Notes: generated by a model from the letters alone, not told the origin. 6,767 nucleotides of DNA from Oxalobacteraceae bacterium UBA6018 (GCA_002428015.1 DIZW01000016.1:1-6767), one strand, 5' to 3'. Shown: positions 1-6,567, numbered from the stretch's first letter. Translations and numbers: made by a program.

Positions 1-30
1 GGGGGGAGGGGGGGGGGGGGCCGGCGGGGG
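1..30. other. G-homopolymer-like low-complexity window edge
   Basis: The first 20 bases are all G except one A at position 7, followed by CCGGC and another run of G. If real, it would encode a Gly-rich stretch inside the TPR protein, which does not resemble the helical sequence that follows. Runs of G at a contig edge are a known artefact of two-colour Illumina chemistry, where absence of signal is read as G. I infer an unreliable contig end; a genuine glycine linker is the less likely alternative. Confidence 0.55.
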
Positions 31-1115
31 CGGAGCCGATCTACCAGCAGCTGTACGAGGCCAAGGCGATCGCCTGGGCCCGCCTGGGCCTGGCCAAGAC
101 CCTGTTCATGCGCGAGCGCTTCGCCGAGGCCCAGAACATCCTGGAGAGCCTGGTCGACAGCAACAAGAAGTTCGTCGACGCCTACGACTGGCTGGCCAAG
201 ACCCACGCCGCGGTGGGCGAGATGGAGAAGTCCCAGAGCGTGCTGGCCGACGCCGTGGCGGTGTCGCCGCATGCGGTGCGGCGCCTGCGCAAGCTGGGTG
301 AGACGGCGCTCGAGACGGGCGACACCGCGACCGCCGAGAAGGTGCTCAAGCAGGTCGTCAGCAAGGCCAAGTATTCCGAGTTCCGCGATCCGGAGGACCA
401 TGTCAAGCTGGTCCAGACCCTGGTCAAGAATGGCGACCCGGTGCAGGCCGCGGCCGTGATCCGCGACCTCGACAAGTCGATGGGCGGGCAGAAGAACACC
501 GCCGCCTGCAGCGCGATCTCGTCGGCCATGGTGCACGAGTACACCGGCAACGAGACGCGCCTGAACGAATCGTTGACGGCGGCCCTGAACGCCTGCAAGG
601 AGACGCTGGGCCTGTCGGCCGAGGTCAAGATGGAACTGGCGCGCAACTGCCTGCAAAACAACCTGGAGGAGGGCGCGTCCGAGGTCATGCGCGAGGTGAT
701 GCGCAACGCCCCCAACAACGCGGCCATGGCCAAGGCCATGGGCGTGTTCGAGAAGGCCGGGCGGGCCGACCTGGCCTTGACGATCGCCCAGGAAAGCCGG
801 CAGGCCGTGGTCGACCTGGTGGCGGCCGGCGCCAGCAAGGCCAAGGAGGGCGACTACCGCGGCGCGGTGTCGCTGATGGCCGAGGCGGTCAACAAGCTGC
901 CGGACAACCCGCAGGTGGTGTTCAACGCGGCCGTGGCGGTGCTCAAGTGCCTGGAGAACATGGGATGGGAGGAGCGCCTGGGCCAGTACGCGCTCTCCCT
1001 GATCGACACCGTGCGCCGGCTCGACCCGATCAATCCGAAGCTGCCGGCGCTGGCCGGCCTGCATCAGCAGATCCTGAAAAAATACAACAAGGGCGCGCGT
1101 GCCAAGCCGGCCTAG
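3..1115 (+). CDS. TPR-repeat protein, probable C-terminal part of a REC-TPR response regulator (5'-truncated)
   Basis: The frame is open from position 3 to the TAG stop at 1113-1115, and helical TPR sequence (IYQQLYEAKAIAWARLGLAK) already lies upstream of the first ATG at 108. That ATG is therefore an internal methionine and the true start lies outside the window. Counting from that Met, TPR-like helical hairpins fall near residues 1-24, 25-55, 59-90, 97-125, 133-165, 172-202, 206-235, 237-268 and 270-310, with recurrent small residue/A-E-x-hydrophobic patterns such as FAEAQNILESL and YRGAVSLMAEAV. The tail is basic (KKYNKGARAKPA). Sequence flavour matches REC-TPR response regulators common in Oxalobacteraceae and pseudomonads, in which an N-terminal receiver controls a TPR scaffold. 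No receiver is visible here, so that part is inference. TPRs bind partner proteins and no catalytic motif is seen. The HDOD gene starts 21 nt downstream on the same strand, so the two are probably co-transcribed. The extreme N-terminal codons are doubtful because of the G-run. Confidence 0.8.
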   Translation, partial: GEGGGGPAGAEPIYQQLYEAKAIAWARLGLAKTLFMRERFAEAQNILESLVDSNKKFVDAYDWLAKTHAAVGEMEKSQSVLADAVAVSPHAVRRLRKLGETALETGDTATAEKVLKQVVSKAKYSEFRDPEDHVKLVQTLVKNGDPVQAAAVIRDLDKSMGGQKNTAACSAISSAMVHEYTGNETRLNESLTAALNACKETLGLSAEVKMELARNCLQNNLEEGASEVMREVMRNAPNNAAMAKAMGVFEKAGRADLALTIAQESRQAVVDLVAAGASKAKEGDYRGAVSLMAEAVNKLPDNPQVVFNAAVAVLKCLENMGWEERLGQYALSLIDTVRRLDPINPKLPALAGLHQQILKKYNKGARAKPA

Positions 1116-1136
1116 GCCGCGGACACGACATAATTT

Positions 1137-2684
1137 ATGGCAAGTGCAATTCCCATGACTCCGTCCGCCGCCGACACGCGCCGGGTGCGCGCGGCCCTGA
1201 TGAGCAAGGTGTGCGGCGACGAGGACATGTTCGCGCTGGGCACCTCGGTGGCGCGGGTGGTGCAGATGGCCTCCTCGGACGACCAGGGCACCCACGACCT
1301 GGCCTACTACGTGCTGTCGGACGTGGCCCTGACCCAGCGCATCCTGCGCCTGTCGAACACGGCGAAATACCGCACCGCCTCGGGCAGCACCGTCACCACC
1401 ATCTCGCGCGCGATCTCGCTGCTCGGCTTCGACAACGTCAAGACCACCGCGCTGGCGATGCTGCTGGTGGACGCGCTGTCGAACAGCGTGCACGCGCAAA
1501 GCGTGCGCATCGAGCTCGAGACGGCCCTGTGCGCCAGCCTGGTGGGGCGCGAGCTGGCGCGCCACAGCTTCTACCAGGGGGCCGAGGAGGCCGCCATCGG
1601 CGCCCTGTTCAAGAACCTGGGGCCGCTGCTGGTGGCCTCGCACGAACACGACCGTTACCGCGAGATCAACTCGCTGGCCGCCAGCGGCAAGCACAGCCTG
1701 GCGCAGGCGTCGCAGATGATCCTCGGCTGCACCTACGACACCCTGTCCGAAGCGGTCATGGCCGAGTGGAAGATCCCCGACGTGATCGTGCGCGCGCTGA
1801 GCGCGCTGCCGCCGGGCGCGCAGAAGGTGGCCGCCAACCGCGGCGAGTGGATGCGCCAGGCCGCCTCGTTCGGCCTGGAAGTGTCGCAGCTGCTGGGCCG
1901 CACCGGCAACCCGGCCGGCAGCGTCGAGGCGCGCGCCCTGCTGTCGCGCTACGGGGTGGCGCTGAACCTGGACGCGGACAAGATGGATGAGCTGTTCTCG
2001 ACGGTCCAGAACGAGATCAACGGCCTGCTGCAAAGCATGAACATGAAGCCGCAGGCGCGCGTGGAGCCGGCCGCGCCGGAGCCGGGCGGCCTGCCCAACG
2101 TGCTGCTGCTGGCGACCATGGACGCCGGCGAGGAGCACGACAACGGCGCGCATCCGAGCGGCAAACCGCACAACGCGCGCGAGCTGCTGCTGGCCGGCGT
2201 GCAGGACGTGACGCAGATGCGCGCCTCGGGCCAGGGCAAGGTCAACGAGATTATCCTGGCGGTGCTGGAAACGCTGTACCGCAGCATGGGTTTCCGCTTC
2301 GCCACGGTGTGCCTGAAGGACGCGCGCAGCGGCCAGTTCCGGGCCCGCCTGGCGTTCGGCCAGGACCATGCGCGCCTGCAGGCCGGGTTCAGCTTTCCGA
2401 CCGCGTCCACGCGCGACCTGTTCCACCTGGCCATGGAGAACGACGCCGACCTGATGATCGCGGACGCCTCCAGCGTCAAGATCCGCGACCTGCTGCCGGC
2501 CTGGCACCGGGCCCTGCTGCCGGACGCCAAGAGCTTCATCGTGCTGCCGCTGGTGGTGGGCAAGGTCCAGCTGGGCCTGTTCTACGCCGACCGGGTCGCG
2601 TGCGCGCCGGAAGGCGTGCCCCCCGACGAGACCTCCTTGATCAAGGCGCTCAAGGGGCAAGTGCTGGTGGCGCTGGCTCCCTGA
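1137..2684 (+). CDS. HDOD domain protein with C-terminal GAF-like domain
   Basis: Complete 515-aa cytoplasmic protein with no signal peptide or membrane segment. An HDOD domain covers about residues 25-235, with the typical core around DVALTQRILRLSNTAKYR (62-79) and the SRAISLLGFDNVKTTAL segment (90-106). HDOD domains are HD-fold modules that have lost the metal ligands. Here the usual HD region reads FKNLGPLL (158-165), so phosphohydrolase activity is not expected. A Pro/Ala-rich linker (about 303-345) leads to a GAF-like domain (about 346-510) with strands such as FRFATVCLKD and SFIVLPLVVGKVQLGLFYAD. GAF domains bind small ligands or dimerise; the ligand is unknown. HDOD proteins act in signalling, often near c-di-GMP or chemotaxis genes, which fits the TPR regulator upstream and the GGDEF-EAL gene facing it. 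The start is the first ATG after the upstream stop. It lacks a clear Shine-Dalgarno sequence, and a second ATG at 1155 (residue 7) is possible. The 3' end overlaps the opposing gene by 35 bp. Confidence 0.88.
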   Translation: MASAIPMTPSAADTRRVRAALMSKVCGDEDMFALGTSVARVVQMASSDDQGTHDLAYYVLSDVALTQRILRLSNTAKYRTASGSTVTTISRAISLLGFDNVKTTALAMLLVDALSNSVHAQSVRIELETALCASLVGRELARHSFYQGAEEAAIGALFKNLGPLLVASHEHDRYREINSLAASGKHSLAQASQMILGCTYDTLSEAVMAEWKIPDVIVRALSALPPGAQKVAANRGEWMRQAASFGLEVSQLLGRTGNPAGSVEARALLSRYGVALNLDADKMDELFSTVQNEINGLLQSMNMKPQARVEPAAPEPGGLPNVLLLATMDAGEEHDNGAHPSGKPHNARELLLAGVQDVTQMRASGQGKVNEIILAVLETLYRSMGFRFATVCLKDARSGQFRARLAFGQDHARLQAGFSFPTASTRDLFHLAMENDADLMIADASSVKIRDLLPAWHRALLPDAKSFIVLPLVVGKVQLGLFYADRVACAPEGVPPDETSLIKALKGQVLVALAP

Positions 2685-2685
2685 G
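2649..2685. other. Imperfect palindrome/hairpin spanning both convergent stop codons
   Basis: The 35-bp overlap between the two convergent genes folds on itself about a centre at 2667. In the plus-strand transcript I count 12 Watson-Crick pairs (for example 2649-2652 with 2682-2685, 2654/2655 with 2679/2680, 2657/2658 with 2676/2677, 2660/2661 with 2673/2674, 2663/2664 with 2670/2671) and three G-U pairs. There are two mismatches (2653/2681 and 2659/2675) and a GGU loop. Neither strand has a U-tract after it, so it is not a standard intrinsic terminator. It could slow polymerase or protect 3' ends. The G-U pairs become C/A mismatches on the minus transcript, so the fold should be weaker there. 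Confidence 0.5.
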
Positions 2686-5600
2686 GGCGTCGCGCGCGAA
2701 CGCGTAGAAATGCGCCGCCGTCATCGGCTCGGCGAACAGATAGCCCTGCGCCTCGTCGCACAAATGCTCTTCCAGGAAACGCATCTGGGCCAGCGTCTCC
2801 ACCCCTTCGGCGATCACGGCCAGCCCCAGCGCGTGGGCCAGTCCGATGGTGGCGCTGACGATGGCCGCGTCGTTGGGATCGGTCTCGATGTCGGTAACGA
2901 AGCCGCGGTCGATCTTGATGCGGTCGATCGCGAACAATTTCAGGTAGTTGAGCGAGGAGTAGCCGGTGCCGAAGTCGTCGATGGCGACATTGATGCCGCG
3001 CACGCGCAGCTGGCGCAGCAGGGCGCGGGTGGACTCCGGGTCGTGCATGGCGGCCGACTCGGTGAGTTCCAGCTCGAGCCGGCTGGGCGCGACGCCGCTC
3101 TGGTCCAGCAGCTTGTCCAGGCGCGGCAGCAGGTCGCGCCCGTGGCACTGGCGCGCCGACACGTTCACGGCCAGGCGCAGTTCGCCCAGGCCGCTGGCCT
3201 TCCAGCTGGCCAGCAGGCCGATCGCCTCGCCCAGCACCCAGTCCCCCAGCGGAATGATCAGGCCCGACTCCTCGGCGATCGGGATCATGCGCGCCGGCAT
3301 GATCGTGCCCAGCTCCGGCTGGTGCCAGCGCAGCAGCGCCTCGGCCCCCACCAGGGCGCCCGTGCGCAGGGCGATCTGGGGCTGCAGGTAGAGCTCGAAT
3401 TCGTGCTTGCCCAGGGCCAGGCGCAGCCGGGTCTCCATGGCCAGGCGCTCATGGGTGGCGGCGTTCATGGCCGGCGAGAAAAACTGGAAGTTGCCGCGCC
3501 CCTGGCTCTTGGCCGCGTACATGGCGGTGTCGGCGTGGCGCAGCAGGGCGCCGGCATTGTCGGCGTCGAGCGGGAACATGGCGATGCCGACGCTGGCGCC
3601 GCTGTGCATGGTCTTGCCGGCCAGCAGATAGGGCTGGGACAGCGACTTGACCACCCGCAGCGCCATCGCCGTCACCAGCTCGGGCGTGAGCTCGCCCGAC
3701 ATGGCGATGATGAACTCGTCGCCGCCCAGGCGCCCGATGATGTCGACCTCGCGCTGCAGCGCGCGCAGGCGCTCGGCCACCTCGACCAGCAGCAGGTCGC
3801 CGGCCTGGTGGCCGGCCGAGTCGTTGATCTTCTTGAAGTGGTCCAGGTCGAGGAACAGCAGCGCCACCGCGCCGCCGGTGCGGCGCGCGTGGGCCAGCAG
3901 CTGCTCGAGGTGCTCGCCCAGCGACAGCCGGTTCTCCAGGCCGGTGAGCACGTCGCGGTGGGCCAGCCGGTGGATGTGTTCCTGGGCGCGGCGCTGCTCG
4001 GTCAGGTCGTGCATGATGCACACGAATAGCGGCGCGCCGGCCAGGCTGACCTGGCTGACCGAGATCAGCAGCGGAAACGGCGTGCCGTCGCTGGTCACCC
4101 CGGCCAGCTCGCGCTCGCCGAGCTCGGCGCGCGCCAGGCGCGGCAGCGCGGCCCGCGCGTCGTCCTCCGGCAGGCTGAGCAATTGCGCCAGATTCAGGCC
4201 CGCCAGGCGCTCGCCGGCGTAGCCGAACAGCTTGGCCGCGGCGCCATTGCCGGTCAGCACAGTGCCGTGCTGGTCAGCCGTCACGATGGCGTCGCCCGCA
4301 TGGTCCAGGATGGCCTGCAGGCGCGCCTCGCGCTCGCGCAGGCGCACCGTGGCCTCGCTGACCTGGGCCTGGATCTGGGCGCGCTCGCCGCTGACGACGA
4401 GCATGAGTGCGCCCAACAGCGCGGCCAGCAGCAGGCCTGCGCTGAGCACGCTCCAGCTCTGCCATCCGGCATGCGTGGTCAGGTACTGCGGCGCCGGCGC
4501 CAGGCGCATCAGGAGCTGGTGCCCGCCGAAGCCCAGGTTGACCTTGTAGTCGGGCGGGTGGTAGTTCTCGGGGATCGTGTCGAGCACGCGGATGGGCGCG
4601 CCGGCGCTGGTGACGTCGGAGAACTCCACCTCGAAGCTGTCGAAGCGGCTGCGCTCGAGCGCGCGCGCGACGTAGGTGTCGACCCGGATTACCAGGTCGA
4701 GCATGCCGGCCGGCGGCCCGCCGGCCGCGCCGCCGACCCGCTGCAGCAGGTGGATCCCGGGCGTGCCGCCGGTCTGGCGCAGGCGCACCGGCTTGGTGGC
4801 GCTCGGCTTGTCCGTGCCGATGGCCCGGATCAGCGCGGCGCGGCGCTCCGGCTCCTGCAGGAAGTCGCGCCCCAGCAGCAGGGCGCCGCCCTGCGGCTCG
4901 ATGTACACGACCGGGAAGTACTGGTCGCGCGGCGCGGCCGGCACGGCCCTGCCGTCCGGGAGCACGTCGAGGATCTGGAACGGCAACTGGTACTGCGCGC
5001 CGGCCCAGCGCTCGAAGGCGGCGCGGCCGGCCGCCGGCACCCGCGGCAGCCAGGCCATGGCCTGCAGTTCCGGGCGCTGGTGCAGGTAGCCGCTGGCGAT
5101 GCCGGCGAACTCCGCGCGCGAGCCGATGACGCCGCGCGCGTCGAGCGCGCGCGCCACCCCGGCCAGGTAGCGCTCGTGCTCGCGCAGGGCGCCCTGCATC
5201 AGCTGCCCCACTTCCTGCGCCTTCAGGCGGAAGCCCTCGAGCTGCTGGCCCAGTTCCCAGCGCAAGGTCAGGTGGTAGACCGCGATGAAGCTGCCGGCCG
5301 ACACGATCAGCGGCAGCGCCACCATCGCGCGCCGGCGCCGCCACAGCGCGCGCGGGCGCCCGAACAGCACCCAGCACAGGGGCGCGGCCAGCAGCGCGCC
5401 GGTGCTGTCGGCGGCCCACCAGGACAGCCAGGTGAGGGCGCTGGCGCCGGGCGGCAGGGCGCCCAGCGCGGCCAGGCCGCCCAGCCCGAACGAGGAGCGC
5501 ACGCAGCACACCAGCGGCATGAACAGCACGAAGCGCAGCACGTCGCGCCCGCCGGCCAAGGCCAGGTCGACGCGGCGGCGCAGCACCGCCGCGCCCACCA

Positions 5601-5907
5601 CGGCCTGCAGCGCCGCCGCGCCGCCCAGCACGGCAATGGCCAGCGTGACGGGCGGATGCAGGGCGGCCGCGCCGGGAAACAGGCGCACGTCGGCCAGCGC
5701 CAACGCGCCCGCCAGCAGGCCGGGCAGCAGGCGCCAGCCGTAGCTGGCCAGCACGGCGATGCCGACCCCGGCCGCCGGCGCCAGTGGCGACAACTGGCCC
5801 GACGGTGGCGCCAGCGCCAGCCCGAGCCAGCCGGCGGCGAGGTAGGCGGCGGCGAACCACAGGTTGGCCGTGGCCGCCAGGCGCCAGCTGGTGATGCCTT
5901 GCTTCAT
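2650..5907 (-). CDS. Membrane-bound GGDEF-EAL c-di-GMP cyclase/phosphodiesterase (MASE1-CHASE-PAS-GGDEF-EAL)
   Basis: A 1085-aa sensor enzyme that can make c-di-GMP from two GTP (GGDEF) and cut it to pGpG (EAL). Residues 1-213 form about eight hydrophobic helices of MASE1 type. A periplasmic CHASE-type sensor follows at about 225-470 (FQILDVLPDGRAVPA and LLGRDFLQEPERRAALI are typical), then a membrane helix at 486-506, a short coiled linker and a PAS domain at about 528-637. The GGDEF domain (651-808) has DVLTGLENR, Asp687/Asp689 and an intact GGDEF at 728-732. An RxxD motif (REVD, 719-722) five residues before it matches the product-inhibition I-site. The EAL domain (about 830-1068) keeps EALLRW (Glu856), Asn915, Glu947, the DDFGTG loop (Asp977/978), Lys998, Glu1034 and Gln1054, so both halves look catalytic. 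I chose the ATG at 5907 because AAAGG sits 7 nt upstream and MASE1 begins there. A GTG at 6015 would add 36 Arg-rich residues and has no ribosome site. The signal sensed is unknown. Confidence 0.95.
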   Translation of the reverse strand: MKQGITSWRLAATANLWFAAAYLAAGWLGLALAPPSGQLSPLAPAAGVGIAVLASYGWRLLPGLLAGALALADVRLFPGAAALHPPVTLAIAVLGGAAALQAVVGAAVLRRRVDLALAGGRDVLRFVLFMPLVCCVRSSFGLGGLAALGALPPGASALTWLSWWAADSTGALLAAPLCWVLFGRPRALWRRRRAMVALPLIVSAGSFIAVYHLTLRWELGQQLEGFRLKAQEVGQLMQGALREHERYLAGVARALDARGVIGSRAEFAGIASGYLHQRPELQAMAWLPRVPAAGRAAFERWAGAQYQLPFQILDVLPDGRAVPAAPRDQYFPVVYIEPQGGALLLGRDFLQEPERRAALIRAIGTDKPSATKPVRLRQTGGTPGIHLLQRVGGAAGGPPAGMLDLVIRVDTYVARALERSRFDSFEVEFSDVTSAGAPIRVLDTIPENYHPPDYKVNLGFGGHQLLMRLAPAPQYLTTHAGWQSWSVLSAGLLLAALLGALMLVVSGERAQIQAQVSEATVRLREREARLQAILDHAGDAIVTADQHGTVLTGNGAAAKLFGYAGERLAGLNLAQLLSLPEDDARAALPRLARAELGERELAGVTSDGTPFPLLISVSQVSLAGAPLFVCIMHDLTEQRRAQEHIHRLAHRDVLTGLENRLSLGEHLEQLLAHARRTGGAVALLFLDLDHFKKINDSAGHQAGDLLLVEVAERLRALQREVDIIGRLGGDEFIIAMSGELTPELVTAMALRVVKSLSQPYLLAGKTMHSGASVGIAMFPLDADNAGALLRHADTAMYAAKSQGRGNFQFFSPAMNAATHERLAMETRLRLALGKHEFELYLQPQIALRTGALVGAEALLRWHQPELGTIMPARMIPIAEESGLIIPLGDWVLGEAIGLLASWKASGLGELRLAVNVSARQCHGRDLLPRLDKLLDQSGVAPSRLELELTESAAMHDPESTRALLRQLRVRGINVAIDDFGTGYSSLNYLKLFAIDRIKIDRGFVTDIETDPNDAAIVSATIGLAHALGLAVIAEGVETLAQMRFLEEHLCDEAQGYLFAEPMTAAHFYAFARDALREPAPPALAP

Positions 5908-5914
5908 TGCGTGA

Positions 5915-5919
5915 CCTTT
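5915..5919 (-). promoter_or_regulatory. Ribosome binding site of the GGDEF-EAL gene
   Basis: On the minus strand the sequence AAAGG is followed by 7 nt (TCACGCA) and ATG at 5907. This decides the start in favour of 5907 over the upstream in-frame GTG at 6015, which has no purine-rich site before it. Confidence 0.75.
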
Positions 5920-6032
5920 GCGCTTGAGCCAGCGAGCCGGCCGACCGGAGTTGGACCGGCCAGTGCGCGCCGCGGTTCCAGCCGTGCGCGGGCTTGGCGC
6001 GAAATAAATTCGCACGCCGCCGCGATTGACCC

Positions 6033-6061
6033 TTGCACAGTTGCACGGGCGGCTTTACAAT
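6033..6061 (+). promoter_or_regulatory. Possible upstream second promoter for the tRNA operon
   Basis: TTGCAC at 6033-6038, a 17-bp spacer, then TACAAT (5 of 6 matches to TATAAT) at 6056-6061. The -35 is weak (3 of 6), but spacing and -10 are good. A start near 6068 would read through into the tRNA genes. It could equally be chance in an otherwise GC-rich stretch. Confidence 0.3.
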
Positions 6062-6064
6062 CAC

Positions 6065-6090
6065 GCCCCGAAGCAAGACGTCAACGGGGC
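6065..6090. repeat. Inverted repeat upstream of the tRNA promoter
   Basis: GCCCCG at 6065-6070 is mirrored by CGGGGC at 6085-6090 around a 14-nt spacer that contains the small palindrome GACGTC (6077-6082). It lies about 25 bp upstream of the TTGACA box and between the possible divergent promoters. It has no U-tract, so an operator or chance symmetry is more likely than a terminator. The function is unknown. Confidence 0.35.
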
Positions 6091-6115
6091 GGCGGAAGAT
6101 GATCCCGCAAAACTG

Positions 6116-6144
6116 TTGACAGCGATTTTTACTTGCTTCATACT
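6116..6144 (+). promoter_or_regulatory. Sigma70-like promoter of the tRNA-tuf operon
   Basis: A consensus TTGACA (6116-6121), an exact 17-bp spacer, then CATACT (6139-6144, 4 of 6). The expected start is near 6151, only ~8 nt before tRNA-Tyr. The bases after the -10 (CTGCGG) form a GC-rich discriminator. In E. coli such discriminators mark stable-RNA promoters repressed by ppGpp/DksA, so stringent control is inferred. The -35 sits inside a small palindrome (CTGT-TG-ACAG, 6113-6122). No other convincing promoter lies between here and tuf, so it probably drives all four genes. Confidence 0.75.
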
Positions 6145-6158
6145 CTGCGGTTCCTCGC

Positions 6159-6243
<85 letters not shown>

Positions 6244-6282
6244 AGAAGTTGTGGAAAAAATGCAGTCGGTGAATGAAACCTC

Positions 6283-6356
6283 GCGGGTGTAGCTCAATGG
6301 TAGAGCAGAAGCCTTCCAAGCTTACGACGAGGGTTCGATTCCCTTCACCCGCTCCA
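6283..6356 (+). tRNA. tRNA-Gly (TCC)
   Basis: A 74-nt tRNA, 39 nt after tRNA-Tyr. Acceptor GCGGGTG (6283-6289) pairs with CACCCGC (6346-6352), with discriminator T and encoded CCA (6354-6356). The anticodon loop CTTCCAA (6313-6319) carries TCC at 6315-6317. The anticodon stem GAAGC/GCTTA has a G-A mismatch at its outer pair (6308/6324). The T-arm GAGGG-TTCGATT-CCCTT contains one G-T pair. It reads GGA/GGG glycine codons. Confidence 0.97.
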
Positions 6357-6367
6357 GGATTTCTGCA

Positions 6368-6382
6368 ATGCGATGCGATGCG
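6368..6382. repeat. ATGCG x3 short tandem repeat in tRNA spacer
   Basis: Three perfect copies of the pentamer ATGCG lie in the 71-nt spacer between tRNA-Gly and tRNA-Thr. The spacer has no ORF or promoter that I can support and is removed during tRNA processing. The repeat could vary in copy number between strains but has no evident role. Confidence 0.6.
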
Positions 6383-6427
6383 TGGTACGGTGTGTGGTAA
6401 CGCAGCCGTCCCGCGGCGCGACAATTA

Positions 6428-6502
<75 letters not shown>

Positions 6503-6533
6503 GAATTTAGTAAAGCTGCAGTTCAACAGACAG

Positions 6534-6549
6534 TCAGGCGCGTGCCTGG
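6534..6549 (+). other. Hairpin in the tRNA-Thr/tuf spacer
   Basis: CAGGC (6535-6539) pairs with GCCTG (6544-6548) around loop GCGT, extendable by a U-G pair (6534/6549). It sits about 30 nt before the tuf ATG in the 76-nt spacer. No U-run follows, so it is not a terminator. It may mark the processing boundary between tRNA-Thr and the tuf message, or stabilise the new 5' end. Confidence 0.4.
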
Positions 6550-6567
6550 GCAATCTCAAAAATCGTT

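Noticed and set aside
108..110. ATG at 108 as the start of the TPR protein
   Set aside because: TPR-like helical sequence continues in frame upstream, so this Met is internal and the gene is cut by the window edge.
182..844. 220-residue minus-strand ORF opposite the TPR gene
   Set aside because: It is antisense to a convincing TPR coding region, Ser/Arg/Ala-rich, without a ribosome site or domain.
2685..2720. Intrinsic terminator between the convergent genes
   Set aside because: The hairpin at 2649-2685 is not followed by a T-run on either strand, so a standard Rho-independent terminator cannot be claimed.
2710..4029. 439-residue open frame on the plus strand
   Set aside because: It is antisense to the GGDEF and EAL domains, whose catalytic motifs are intact on the minus strand, and has low-complexity Gln/Ala/Gly/Val composition. 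It is a shadow frame.
5908..6015. 36-residue N-terminal extension of the GGDEF-EAL protein from a GTG at 6015
   Set aside because: There is no ribosome site at 6015, the added residues are Arg-rich and unlike MASE1, and the ATG at 5907 has a good AAAGG at the right distance.
4274..6076. 600-residue open frame on the minus strand
   Set aside because: It is a frame-shifted shadow of the GGDEF-EAL gene with Arg/Ala/Gly-rich sequence and no recognisable domain.
4183..6102. 639-residue open frame on the plus strand
   Set aside because: It lies entirely opposite the GGDEF-EAL gene, is rich in Gln, Ala, Gly, Arg and His with no domain pattern, and is a by-product of GC-rich codon use on the other strand.
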